Below, one piece after another: positions 25,642 to 37,289 of a stretch of 64,000 bases of DNA. The notes below the pieces were generated by a model, which saw only the letters and a list, made by a program, of their open reading frames with translations, had not been told where the DNA came from and searched no databases. A program made the translations under genes and the position numbers. The stretch covers positions 13,051,814 through 13,115,813 of the forward strand of contig NC_061138.1 of assembly GCF_905220365.1 (NCBI RefSeq). Direction: 5' to 3'. The stretch is from Vanessa cardui (lineage: Eukaryota > Arthropoda > Insecta > Lepidoptera > Nymphalidae). The first letter of the stretch is position 1. Every line of letters starts with the position of its first letter.

Positions 25642-27483
25642 CTATCGCGCGAGCCGCTTGAGGCGCACGAGCTCGTCCAGCTGCTCCTTGTAGAGCTGCG
25701 TGACGTCGTGCAGGTCCAGCCGCAGCTCGGCCAGCTGCTCCTCCTTCTCGCCGTACATCTGCAGCAGCGCGTCGTACTGCTCCTGCACGTTCTGCGGCCG
25801 CACGCACACGGTGAGCGCCAGCGGGGAGGGGGGCGGGGGTGGTCGTAGGGGGGCGGGGCGTCGCGCTCACCTGGTAGTCGGCCAGCTGGTCCTGCAGACG
25901 CGCCAGGCGCGCCGTGAGCGCGGCGCGCTCGGCCCGCAGCGCCGCCAGCGCCGCGCCCGCCGTGCGGCGCTCGCCCTCGCGCCGCGTGAGCGCCGCCAGC
26001 GCCTCCTCCACGCCCACCACGCCGCCCACGCCCGCGCCCAGCGCGCCCGCGCCGCCGCCCGCCAGCGCGTGCCCCTCCTCCTGCGGGACGCGGCCGCACT
26101 TGAGACTTTACTCATTTTGTGTATGATGTGGTAAAACATCGAGCAATCGTTCTCCTGTACGGAGGCCGGATAAGCGTACGGTCTGCCAGAAGGAGGTGGA
26201 GAAGCTGTCGGAGGCCACGGAGTGCGCGGGGGAGGCGTCCCCGCGGGTCGACACCTGCTCCTGCAACACGCGAGCCCGTGAGCGCACGACGCTTGGGAGA
26301 CACGACGACGAGGTTGTGTAATGATGATTCGATTTGTCCGATACCTCACGAAATGTTTGGCACATTTAGTAGGTAAGTAGTACTTGAATTATTGAAACTC
26401 ACGTTTGTGAGTTAAAAACTTTTAATTTAAGTATATTATTATTGTGATTTGTATTCGGTCATGGGATATCGATGTGCCATTAGCTCTCAGGACTAGGAGA
26501 CGAGACGGTTTCCGGAGGTAACCTGCAGGATAGCATTTCGTTTCTTCTCGGTGTCGAGCGCGGCGCGCTCGTCCGCCAGCTGCGCCTCCAGCTCGGCCGC
26601 CCGCGCGCGCAGCGCCGCCAGCTCCCCCTCGCTCGTCTCGCGGAGGCGCTCCGACTCGCTCTCCTTTCTGGAAAGTTGCGATGCACTCGCTGGAGTACGA
26701 GGCGCCCGGAGACGTCGGACGCCGTCCCGGGACACCTACTCGCGCAGGCGCTCCCGCAGCGCCGCCAGCTCGGCGCGCTCGGCGGCCGCGCCCTCGCGCA
26801 GCTGCTGCAGCGTCCGCTCGGCGCGCTGCAGCTCCCGCCGCGCCGCCTCCGCCTGCTCCGTCAGCGCCGCCGCCTCGGCCCGGCCCGCCCTCTCGCTCTC
26901 CGTCGCCGCCGCCGCCCGCCGCCGCGCCTCCTCTGCGGGCACACGCAAACCGTAGCACCGGCGCCCGGGGAGCGGGGGGCTCTCCCGCGGGCGCCACTCA
27001 CCCAGCTGCGCGGCCAGCGCGGCGGCGGCGCTGGCGTGTGCGCGCTCCCGCTCGAGCGCGGCGCGCTGCAGCGCCGCCAGCTGCTGCAGCAGCGCGGCCG
27101 GCGCCTCGGCGTCCGCCTGCGCCTCGCTCGCCTCGCGCGCCTCGGCCGCCTCGCGGCGCAGCGCCTCCTCGCGCGCCACCCAGCGCTGCTCCTCTGCACA
27201 GACGGGTCACGTGAGGGCGCGCGGTGGGGGGCGGGGGGCGTGCGTGCGGGCGGCGGGCGGCACCTCGGGCACGCTCGGCGCGCAGCTGGCGCAGCTCGTC
27301 GTGCAGCAGGGCGGCGTCGCGCGCGGCGCGGTCGGCGGCGGCGGCGAGGTGTTGGTGCGCGTCGCGGGCGCGGCGCAGGTCGGCGGCGTCGCGGCGCAGG
27401 TCGGCCAGCTCGCGCGCGAGGGCGTCCCGCGCGGCGCGCGTGGCGTCCAGCTTCTGCGCGGCGTCGTCCAGCGCGCTGCGGCT
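25642..27483 (-). CDS. TMF1: TMF1 GC-rich 3' exon cluster
   Basis: Seven exons separated by introns of about 69 to 262 bases, encoding coiled coil made largely of Ala, Arg, Glu and Leu (for example LAALQRAALERERAHASAA and ELAALRERLRE) and the conserved C-terminal domain, with QLYKEQLDELVRLKRLAR before TAG. Every intron has GT and AG ends and the phases match throughout. Many open frames on the plus strand here are by-products of the GC bias. Confidence 0.9.
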
Positions 27484-30400
27484 CTGCGGGCACGGTCGAT
27501 ACTGTACTCACACGGGAGCGAGCCTCGCTCCTAGTAAATATATGTCCGGGAAAGTACGAATACTTTGGTGGACTTTAAACTACGCGACCTATGCGAGGCG
27601 CGAAGATTAGTCAAATCATCAAAAGCTCTTATTTTGTTGAGTAGCCGTACTGAGGTGCACCGAAACCAAATTTTAACTAAAATAAGAAGACGAATGTTTC
27701 CGTGCGCCTCGGCGCTCCACGTGTCGTGCCTCGTAGGAAACACCCCGCCGTCCTGCATATCATTATAAAAGCGGGAGTGAGTACTCGGTATAGAGTACAC
27801 CATTAGGACGTTTCTGTATTAAAAGAATAAGTGACCCATAAACATTGTACTCAGTATGATCAAAATCACTAATTAAAATTTCTAATAAACATACAATTAA
27901 CATACATATTCCGATAGAATATTCGATAAACTAATTGTCCATTTCTATTAGATAAAAGATAAGATACAATACAGCGGAATTGATAACGCCTTAGAAATAA
28001 ATCATATCGGTTTATAAATATTTTTAGAGACGATGTGATTAATATCTGCTCATATAATAAGTTCCGAAGTGATTGGCACCGGAGAGATATGTTTCAACTA
28101 TATCTATCCTGCCCACTTCGGTAATGTCTCTGCAAAAAGGAAGGTTGGACGAACACCACGCGTCTTTACCACGAGTTAGATGCCGTTATGTACTAAAATC
28201 TGTATTAATATTATAAATGTGTTATGTGAAAGTAACTCTATGTCTTCTCTTTCACGAGTAACATGCTGAAAAGAATTTGATGAATTTGGTATGAAGCAAA
28301 CTCCAAGAAAGGACATGGGCTACTTTTTTGCCTGACACACGAGAATAGAGAATCAACACCCTAACGACTACGGCGACTACTTATATAAAATAATTATAAA
28401 CAAAATATAAGGCTTCTTCTATTATGTAAATAATGTTTAGCTTAACGAATCCGCCTCATGTATACGAGTATTTAATCAGTACGCCATTACAAAAAATAAC
28501 AAATTAAAGAAACATCGATAAGATGCCGCAATAAACATTACCACGAATAATTTCTGATAAAACAGCTATGAAATTATATTTCTTCACAGCATACAAAAAT
28601 TTACCCGATTGCTAAGATTTTTATTTTGTGTTTTAGTAATGAAATACTACGAAGTCCTACCTGATGGTGGGGCACTGCAAGAGTCATTAAGCCCTATAAA
28701 TGTATGCCCATATGATCTGTCTGCTGTATCCTCTAATAGGCTATTTGACAATGCGAAAAATAAATTGTGAATTATTATAATCAGTGTATATTATGAGTTT
28801 AAAAATGGTTATTTACTAACGAAACTTGAAAATAACACTTAATTTATTCAAAAATCAATAAATAAAAATGCATTTTATCAAACGTTTGTCACGTGACACA
28901 AAACGCTCCTGATTGGCCGGGCTTATGATGAAGTAACTTTCTTGTAAACCTTGCTTTTCTATATGTACCACAGATTAAATTACAGCAAAGTGACGTCACC
29001 GACTCCTTTGCAGCGCCATATTGTCCAAGTAGCGTTTTCGCGCGTTATTTAAATATGGAATTTTTAATTTGATATTTTTCGGCAAATATGTACTAGAAAT
29101 AAAAAAATCAACTTTTGTTGGGTTCCTTAACCTCTACTAAATAATATAAAATGGATTTTAAAAACCAGTCAAATAGCCTATTACACTGGCTCACTTATTA
29201 GATAAAGTATTAAATATCAGTGAGTCGTAGAGACCGTCTGCCTTGTCAATGGAATAGACTTGTGTTATAAGGTAATGGTTCACCTCAGTAAGTTCAACTT
29301 CCATCTTCTTGTTGGCCGTGGTGAGCCGGTACACCGCTTCGATCTGGTTCACTTCCAGCTCCTCCTTGGCGGCCATGGAGCGCTTTAAGCGGTCCAGTTC
29401 CGCGGTCTGCTCGGCTATCTTATCCCTGAATATCAAATTGTAAATGGATAATTAATGATAAAAAATGGAGGTGTCTTGCGATACCCGGTAGGACCAAAGT
29501 TGCTTTTGCTATAATTTACATTGTTATTAAAAATTCTAAGTGAATTTGAACAATAACAAAAAATAACATTATTCAATGTTACAGTAAAACGTATACAACA
29601 GAAAGAGACAGAAAGAAACAGAATGAGAGGAAAAGATCTTCTGATTACGTATTTTGCTTACGTGATGATTTCTATTTTATACTAGTTCACTTTATTGTTA
29701 TTTGTAAACAGCGTAAAATAATTTTGTTCCGATATAAGCTTTGTTCTGATAACAACAGTATTTGACATAATAAGTATAAATATAAGAACGAAAACATCTA
29801 AATTTGCTAAAAATATCCGTTCAAATATTAGTAACTCTCTAAAGTTACTCTAAACTGGAAATATTAAGTTTTCCAAATATCAAGTTTCTAGAGCATATAA
29901 TACATTCTTCCTCACCGGAGCCCTTTGATGACTTGCTCATTATCCTTCTCCTTAGCCCTGAGCTTCTTGATGATATTTGAATGCTGCAGCTCTTGGCGTG
30001 CTAGCTTTTCCCCTTCCTCGTGGAGCTGTGCTATTATCTCGTCTTTCTCCTTCAAGGAGTTCTCCAAATCTGATGAATTCTTTCGCGTCATATCAGTCTT
30101 GACATTATCCAGCTGTTTCCGCAATTGATCCTGGTGAATTGAGACATTAGGTCAATAAAGAAATTTATATCTTTGAATTTGAATTTAAATGTTGAAAAAG
30201 AGTAACTACTGAGTTTCTTGCCGGTTCTTCTCGGTAGAATCTACTTTCCGAACCGGTGGTAGCTTCACTTAATTGTTAAATGACGATTCAAAAGTGCTTG
30301 TAAAAGCCCACTTGAATAAAGTATACTTTTATTTTGATTTTTGATTTTGAATGATATACATACACACTTAATCTCTGATCTCTGTATCCTGCATGAATGT

Positions 30401-32396
30401 CGACATACAAGTATATTTTAAATAAAATATACATACTTTTTCCTGTGTTTTAAAATATGAAATTGTTGTAATTACATAAAATTAAAATAAAAATAAAAAC
30501 CTTTTCTCTAATTGCTTGTTGAAATTTCTTCTCAAGAGCTGACATTCTCTGTGTGTAGTCTTCAGTAATGGTGTTTATATCGCCCCCTTCATGTTTAACC
30601 ATCAAAGACTCCACTTGACTCTTCAAGTTGGCATTGCTCTCCGCTAGTTCTGCATTACTCCTGCTCACTTCCATCAGTCTATTCTCTCTCGCATCCAATA
30701 TCTCGGCCATCTCACACAGTCTTCTCATGAGGCGATCGTTTTCTGAACATTGACTTTCGTCACTGGTGTTACTTTGCACTGAAGCTTCGGATAACTCCCT
30801 AGTGTGACCGCGGATTTTAGTAGCTAAATTCTTACCTAATACTAAGTCTACAAGGTTAGGAGAAATTGCACCATCTAGTTTCTGCTTGAAGCCATACTTT
30901 CCAGGGCTATTTCTGCAGCCATTACTACTGTCTCCATTGGGACTTGGAATGATTTCTATATCGGATGATGTGGCAGTCTCCAACTCATCACCTGACGTGT
31001 GTCCTGAGGTTCTTTCTGACCCAATCTTAACTAAATCACTTTTACTATCGGAACTGACTGGTGAAATTCTCTCCTTTATACTGGCTTCCTTTTGGGATGA
31101 CTCATTGCTTCCAGGTGGACTACACTGCTTTTTCTCAACATTGACAAAGGCTGAGCTCTCAGATCTCAATAAATCACTTGTCATATTGACATTATAAAAT
31201 GAAGAAGAGTCACTCAGCTTCTCAATAAATATATCCTCTGGTTCAACATCCTTCTTCTGTTCTTCTGCTGGATTTTCAAGAGTAATGCTGTCATTGTCAG
31301 CATTCAAGGTTCTGTCAGACCATGAACCGTCATTGGAAGAGTTTTCACTGATTTGCATCTTGTGAGGGAGGATAGGTTGTTCTAATAGAGTAATTTCCTT
31401 CTCATTGCCTCTTCTCGGATCCATTCTATTCGTTTTAGGGAATGGACTCACAGGTTTATCCTCCGTGTCTAGTACAGTGGGTGCAGTGCATTCAGATATA
31501 GAATTATAGGACATTGTATCTTCATCGTCATCAGCAACAAGGCTGACACTATCTGCAGTTTCTGCCCTTTCAGTTCTTTCTCCAAGTGGAGTAGATTTCT
31601 TATCAGACAAATCACCAGGTGAGAGATTTGATGAAGTGCTGCTGTTTTTATCACTAGCATAGCTATCAAAGCCTAGGCATTCAATCGAACTGGGGCTTAT
31701 AAGGCTATCTGGCAATATTTCTACTGACTCAGAATTTAGTTTTAAGCCCATACTGCAACTGTGGGACACGGACTGGCACGATGCAGCCTCAGAGTCAGGT
31801 GTAGACTTTAAACTTTGTGACAATACTTCCACTGAGTCAGAACTATTTCTACTAGACATGAATGACAGCACATTTGACATGGAGGAATTACGTCTTTCAT
31901 CTATCTTCTTTGTTTCCTCTTTGGTTAAATTAAGGCACTCGGCACCATCAGACATCACCAGCTGGCTTTTTGAAAATAAATCATCCTGACTATCATATTT
32001 GCCTGCAATAACATTCATGGACTTTGCTTTTGGAGGTCGGACAATCGTATCCGTTTTTGGCTGTTCAAAGAATGAGCCAGCAAATGATCCCCACAGACTT
32101 TGAGAATTGGATTTTGAGGGGCTTTCGGTCACCACAGGCTGCTCTTTTATGGCATCAGTTTCTCCGCTTTCGGCGCTGACAGTGAGACCCCAAGAGGAAA
32201 AGAAATCGGAGTTATCCTGTTGAGGTGTGTTACTCGTACTAGGTGATGATTTAGACGTTGATGGACCCTCTGCTTCATCTTCCTGCTCCTCATTACTGTC
32301 ATCCTGAATATCTAACGCTTTATCAATAGTTTTCTGGGCTTCTTTCAGTGCTGACTTGGCTAAGCTGGTTAGCCCCGAAGTATCGAACCAATTCAT
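25642..32396 (-). CDS. TMF1: TMF1 golgin (TATA element modulatory factor), complete, 10 exons
   Basis: TMF1 is a coiled-coil tether of the Golgi that binds Rab6 and captures vesicles. Exons in gene order: 32396-30501, 30130-29916, 29425-29284, 27483-27264, 27193-27002, 26932-26740, 26667-26523, 26260-26180, 26080-25871 and 25791-25642. They total 3444 bases in one frame, 1147 residues (human about 1093). The start MNWFDTSGLTSLAKSALKEA matches the family's conserved N-terminal motif. The first 530 residues are acidic, Ser-rich and probably disordered, and coiled coil runs to the end. Diagnostic blocks are GEKLARQELQHSNIIKKLRA and the C-terminal QMYGEKEEQLAELRLDLHDV. The seven 3' exons are extremely GC-rich and Ala/Arg/Glu-rich. 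The first intron has a weak donor (AAG/GTTTTT). The ninth exon has two in-frame acceptors 18 bases apart. Confidence 0.94.
27484..29283. other. TMF1 intron, 1.8 kb, with MITE
   Basis: AT-rich intron. Its only recognised content is the inverted-repeat element at 28734-29182. Confidence 0.7.
28734..29182. mobile_element. MITE-like element with 16-bp terminal inverted repeats
   Basis: Starts TAATAGGCTATTTGAC and ends with the exact complement. The 449-base inside has no open frame and carries GTTTGTCACGTGACAC, a TGACGTCA-like pair and CAGCGCCATATT. A diverged relative lies at about 36795-37200. It is a non-autonomous DNA element of unknown superfamily. A TAA/TTA target duplication is possible but cannot be separated from the repeat. 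Confidence 0.75.
30191..30352 (+). repeat. LINE 3'-tail fragment in TMF1 intron 1
   Basis: GAGTAACTACTGAGTTTCTT, TCTACTTTCCGAACCGGTGG and ATGACGATTCAAAAGTGCTT, ending in TTTTGATTTTTGATTTTGA. Near-identical to 51411-51567 and 59902-60055. It is the 3' end of a common non-LTR family (see 63453). Confidence 0.8.
30501..32396 (-). CDS. TMF1: TMF1 first exon, long disordered region
   Basis: A 632-codon first coding exon: N-terminal amphipathic motif (LAKSALKEAQKTIDKALDI), then a long Ser/Asp/Glu-rich tract with repeated phospho-site-like SPSS, SDSKSD and SSDIEI segments, then the start of the coiled coil (MRRLCEMAEILDARENRLME). Composition is AT-balanced, unlike the 3' exons. The frame stays open for 16 codons into the intron, so the exon border was set by the phase match to the next exon. 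Confidence 0.93.
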
Positions 32397-32809
32397 TTTG
32401 AGAAAACATCAGATACTTAAAACAGAAGATAAACGTAGCACACTTCTCGTTCTACACCCAAATCGTAAAAAACCTTGTTTTATTTTGTCATATAAATCAC
32501 AACATAAATTTTACAGCACACAAATGACGTTTACATTCCATTTTGTGTTTATCTTTACGCAATGTCAGTTTATTAATTGATAAAAGGTAGTAATATTTAT
32601 TTTAATGTTTATTTTTAATAAAATTTCGTTTCAACATTCACAGCACTTTGTATTTTTTTTTTAATAAAAAATATAGAAAAGTGTCAAATCAGGTTGAGTT
32701 TACTTTTCCAACAAGCGATTTGACATTTACATCACAAATCTACGTCATCTATCGGAGGCGAATATTTTGATTGTACTATACGTATTGTATTTTTGACCAA
32801 GCAGCCACA

Positions 32810-32903
32810 GCTCCAGTGGCGCAATTGGTTAGCGCACGGTACTTATAAGACAGTGTTCGTGTGAGATATGCCGGGGTTGTGAGTTCGAGCCTCACCTGGA
32901 GCA
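32810..32903 (+). tRNA. tRNA-Ile (anticodon UAU) with 20-nt intron
   Basis: Acceptor stem GCTCCAG pairs with CTGGAGC, discriminator A. D arm GCGC...GCGC, anticodon stem CGGTA/TGCCG and loop CTTATA + A with anticodon TAT. The T arm is GTGAG TTCGAGC CTCAC. Between positions 37 and 38 lies a 20-base intron (AGACAGTGTTCGTGTGAGAT), as is usual for eukaryotic tRNA-Ile(UAU). A run of six T at 32906-32911 is the polymerase III terminator. It lies about 410 bases upstream of the TMF1 start codon, pointing away from it. Confidence 0.96.
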
Positions 32904-33323
32904 TATTTTTTAGTTTTAAAAATAAGATTTCAATTTTATATTTTTATAGTAAATATTTTCTACAAAATTTCTCAACAATATTTTCAATTTTATACTACAT
33001 ATACTAATAATTTTGCTTCGTTTATTTAACTAATGGTTAGCTTTTTCAAGTGCAGATACCGACCTCCCAGGTTCGAATCTCTTACCTGGATAGTAATAGT
33101 AACTTTGGTATTTTTTTCAATTAATTTATATTATCGGTTGTGTTTGCTCCCTGTATCGTAAAGTGCTTAATGCCATGTCGTGCCTATTCCACGCATAGCA
33201 ATAATGCTTCATGGAGTAAACTGAGTACGTACTGTATGCTTATTAATGCGTAGGTAGTTATTGCGACAGTCAGTACCTAGATTTTAGCAACGGAATAGCG
33301 TCGTTGACCATTTCCATTGGACC

Positions 33324-33368
33324 TGGATGGATATAAAGCGGACACATGGTCCGCTTTATATCCATCCA
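33324..33368. repeat. 20-bp perfect palindrome, 5-nt loop
   Basis: TGGATGGATATAAAGCGGAC, then ACATG, then the exact complement. Directly downstream is a block (GGTACCGCTGTTTTAGTGAG to CATACTCCGCAACCCC) richer in GC than its surroundings that reads like a repeat or satellite unit. The pair could be the end of a mobile element. Confidence 0.9.
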
Positions 33369-33959
33369 CGATAGCACGCGAAAGAAATTAAGTGGTGACC
33401 GCCGAAGAAAGGGAGAGGGTACCGCTGTTTTAGTGAGTATTCCGGTTTACTGGGGCGCACTGGGTGTCCTCGATATCAGTGAGTCCCACATACTCCGCAA
33501 CCCCATTTCGTGTGGGATAATCGCGTGATGTGTTTGTCAAGTGCTTTCGCGATTCACGTAGCCTCGCGCCCCAAAAGTTAAGGATCAAATTTGATACTTG
33601 ATTAGACTGATTGATATTTCTATAGCCTCTATGTCAATTGAAAATTTTATTTTTTTTAAATAGTGTTAGCCTTTCTCTAGTTATATTTAAAAAAAATAAG
33701 AATAGTTTAATTATTAACCCCATTAGGGCATAATTCCAAATATATTATAGCTACTCGTTGAAAAGCACGAATAATATGTTGGACATTTGTATGATGCCAA
33801 ATACGTATTCCGTAGGCCTTTCTTTTTTTTACTTTTTATTGCTATATTTATATTATAAAAGGAATTTTTAAATTTAAATACATATATACCCTACTCGCTT
33901 GCAAATTTACATATAATTAAAAAAAATACGATACGATTTTACACATAGCCCTTCATCCT

Positions 33960-34115
33960 TATTTTGACACCCTTGAGGGGCGATTTAAATAAATAGCCTA
34001 AGATCTTTTTTGAGTTTCAAACTAAATACATACCAAATTTCATGAAAACAGTTTCAGTGATTTAGCCGTTAAAGCATTAAAGATCGAGAGAGTAAACAAC
34101 TTTTTCATTTATACA
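33960..34115. repeat. dispersed repeat fragment
   Basis: ACCCTTGAGGGGCGATTTAA, ACCAAATTTCATGAAAACAG and AGTGATTTAGCCGTTAAAGC are typical pieces of an abundant lepidopteran repeat type that also appears near 9915 and 56610. Non-coding. Confidence 0.5.
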
Positions 34116-34575
34116 GTTAGTAGTTTATTTATTCAGTTACTATATTTATTTTTAAGTGTTAAAAGGGCGTGACAAATTAATTAAAACATAGTTAATGTTG
34201 TTTGATCATGAGTTTGATCATCTTTATTCATAAAAAATCTACCGAGAGTACGAGTGCTAACAACTTAACAAGACGAACAAAATTAACGATTTTGTTTTAT
34301 TTACAGTAACAAGCATATCTCAGTCTAGTCTGTCTCTGTCCTGAAACGATAATTTATAATCACGTGAAAGTTCCACATCAATTGGATTAGTAATCGGGAA
34401 ATAACAAACAAAATGTTCTGCTATAACATATGTATGTTTGTGGATTGTATTGTTTTGAGTGATTATATTACAAAATCACATCACTTGTAACTAAAGATTA
34501 AACGTTTCGAAATTTATTTAAAATTAAAACTAAACATATTAAAAATATAACATATCTACTATGATGTAAAAAATA

Positions 34576-34669
34576 TGCTCCAGGTGAGGCTCGAACTCAC
34601 AACCCCGGCATATCTCACACGAACACTGTCTTATAAGTACCGTGCGCTAACCAATTGCGCCACTGGAGC
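34576..34669 (-). tRNA. tRNA-Ile (anticodon UAU) with 20-nt intron, second copy
   Basis: Reverse-strand gene identical over all 94 bases, intron included, to the one at 32810. A run of six T on its strand (34568-34573) follows the gene. Flanks beyond the terminator and upstream are unlike those of the first copy. Confidence 0.96.
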
Positions 34670-36252
34670 TGACTGTACTTCGGGCAAAATTGGTACATGT
34701 TCATGGCTTTTTTTTTTAATCTATTCAATAATCATTAGAAGCGAATCTTATGTTGAACGTAACCGACATAGTTTAATTTCAAAACAATGGAATGATAATT
34801 GGTTAGTTTTTCGTAGTTAACAATTATAATTGATGAATTTTAATTTGAAGCTTATATATTAGCGTTAAAAGAAAGAAACATTGAAGTAACTCATACCTAA
34901 CTAAAGTTAGCTTTTTATTTATTTAATTGTGTACCCTCGTTACTGTGACCGGTGTATAGGTTTTGATCTATTACCAACTAAGCAATGAGTTTAGTAGAAA
35001 AAAGTGTGCTCAGTCAAGGCGTAAGTCAAACCAATTAAAAATGTATTCATATTTTAATAAATGGGACGCTTTATCGGTTTCTCTGATTTCAGTTCAGCGA
35101 CACGAATCAAACTACCTATTAACCAACAGTTGTGATTAGAGAATCGATTTAGATAAAATCTACAAGACTACGTAAAAAAAACAATAACATGTTGGGAGAT
35201 AATAACAATATTTTAGTACAACGTTTTATATTCATTAAACCTAGATAAAGATTTAATTTAGGTACTTGATAGGCTTTGTGGAAGTCTGTCGGGTCTGATA
35301 CCATCGTGTATTATACCGCTAAACAGCCTTTCTTATATTGTTATGAGTATTACGCGTGCGAATTTGAACCCATGACTGTATGTTAATGTTTTACAAGCAC
35401 TGAAGCCATGTCGGCTCATTATGTACACATTTATGATTTAAAATGAGACAGGAGGTGTGTTAATGACATTATAATGGCAAAGGCGTAATGAAAAGATGTT
35501 ATTATCTTTGATACGTGTGGTCCTGCTATTATAATGGCAATTGACGTAGATATTGCATTATATGCCGGTTTATTGTAGGTACAACATTGTATCCAGTGCA
35601 TCATTTGTAACACAATACGCATCAGGTAATATTCATATAAGCAAGGTCATCTGCGGCTACAAAGAATAGTCGTTGGCAAGCAAAAACAACCACACTTTGT
35701 ATCAACATTATGGTGGCTCTTGCCTTGTAGTCTTATTACTCTGAGAAAAACGTCAAATCATTAAAAAATTGTAAATTGTCTTTGATTAGTAACATATATT
35801 AAAGGTATTACACAGTATACCAGAAGGCTATCTATGAGCACCGTCATACTGAAGAGTAATAATATTGCAATAATATAATACACACAGATACCAATCTTTA
35901 TTCCATCAATTTTAGCGGCGGATTTCCATAAAGGTCAATTAGCCCCGGGCTAAGGTCGGCAAAATTTAGGGTGTCAAAACTTACTATCTGACCTTTTTTA
36001 GGTAGTAGTAAAATTAATTATCTTATTGTATTCTGATACATCGTATGATTTTCGCGCTCTACCTGACAAGAAAGTGATAATTTTGCACCCGAGGGTAGCC
36101 ATACAATTAAATCTGCTCACTGACATTATCCAAATGAACGGCAGTGGGACAAAACGATTATAGTGACACTTTATATATTTAGAGTATTCATCTCATAACT
36201 GTAAAAAACTACTGTAATTTAATTGTTTACCTAAACATAAATTAAAAAATAT

Positions 36253-36318
36253 ATATTTTTCGAGTTTGGTAATTGAATATTAAAAAATTAATATTTCAAT
36301 TTCCAAACTCGAAAATAT
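36253..36318. repeat. 29-nt imperfect inverted repeat, 8-nt loop
   Basis: Arms carry CGAGTTTGG and CCAAACTCG flanked by AT-rich pairing sequence, with an indel and two or three mismatches. It would form a hairpin as RNA. Origin unknown. Confidence 0.75.
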
Positions 36319-36794
36319 ACTTATATCTTAAAGTCTAAAGAGGACTGGTACCTACATACGATGCACTTTGAATAGGTATTCTGAAAACAAATGTAATTTG
36401 TAACGTATCTAAGCTTTGATCTACTTTTCCAAGTCACAAGGATCGATTGAATTGTATGATCCCCTAACGAAAATAGCAATCTAGAAATACCGTTCTTGCT
36501 TCCATTAATTAATTATATTAAATTATCCTGCATTGAAAACGACAAATGTGAACTCTAGTCTCATTGGTAATATATAATATTTTATCGAGTATTATATCTA
36601 ATTTATCTCTGTTTTTAACAAGCGATTTAATTTTCGTTCGATTCGTTTCCTTTTTAACACAACGCGCTGTTACTGAATTATAAGAATTAAAAACTAAAGA
36701 TTATGTCCGTATTTATCTTTTATAGATAAATCAATGACCGTTAAAAGATAAGAGAAATAGAATAAAGAACTGGCACATAACTAATATACATATA

Positions 36795-37200
36795 AGGCAA
36801 TATGACAATGCGAAAAATAAAGTATCGACAATCATAATCATCAATTATGTAACCAGTACATATTATGAGTTTAGAAATAGTTATTTATTGACGAAAACTG
36901 AAAATAATAATTAATCTATTCAAAAATTCATAAATAAAATGCATATTTTTAAACGTTTGTCACGTGATACGAAACGCTCTTGATTGATCGGGCTTATGAT
37001 GACGTCACTTGCTCGTTAACCTCATTTGCTTACTGTATGTGGATTATATGTGCCACAGATTATAACATAGGCAAGTGACGTCACCGATCCCATTGCAGCG
37101 CCATATTATCAAAGTATTTATATTACCTATTTAAATATTGAAAATTTAATTTGATATTTTTAGCAAATATGGTACTAGAATAAAAAAAAAATTATAAAAT
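36795..37200. mobile_element. diverged second copy of the 28734 MITE
   Basis: Same order of motifs as 28734-29182: GACAATGCGAAAAATAAA, TATTATGAGTTTAGAAATAG, AAACGTTTGTCACGTGATAC, GGGCTTATGATGACGTCACT, AAGTGACGTCACCGATCCCA and AGCGCCATATT. The terminal repeats are degraded. It lies just past the TVP23 poly(A) signal. Confidence 0.75.
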
Positions 37201-37246
37201 GCATTAAAGTTAAGGATAAAAATACAACCTTATATTGATATTATAA

Positions 37247-37252
37247 TTTATT
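37247..37252 (-). terminator. TVP23 poly(A) signal
   Basis: AATAAA on the minus strand about 40 bases past the TVP23 stop, a plausible distance for a short 3' UTR. Confidence 0.5.
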
Positions 37253-37289
37253 ATTAATTAATTAATTTACATTAAAATATATTTGTAAT

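Larger units (their letters stand above)
32904..34567. other. spacer between the two tRNA genes
   Basis: AT-rich. Contains a worn tRNA-like 3' half near 33057-33094, a perfect 20-bp palindrome at 33324-33368, a moderately GC-rich block at 33370-33560 of unknown nature and a dispersed repeat fragment at about 33960-34110. Confidence 0.6.
34670..37246. other. intergenic, mostly unrecognised
   Basis: AT-rich spacer between the second tRNA gene and the 3' end of TVP23. It holds an imperfect inverted repeat at 36253-36318 and a diverged MITE at about 36795-37200. No gene seen. Confidence 0.5.

Noticed and set aside
25700..27610. Plus-strand frames of up to 300 codons rich in Arg/Ala/Gly
   Set aside because: They lie antisense to the TMF1 coiled-coil exons, have no family resemblance, and result from the same GC bias.
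33057..33094. Sequence like the 3' half of a tRNA (CCCAGGTTCGAATCTC, CTTACCTGG)
   Set aside because: No matching acceptor or anticodon stem could be formed. At best it is a remnant of a tRNA or SINE.
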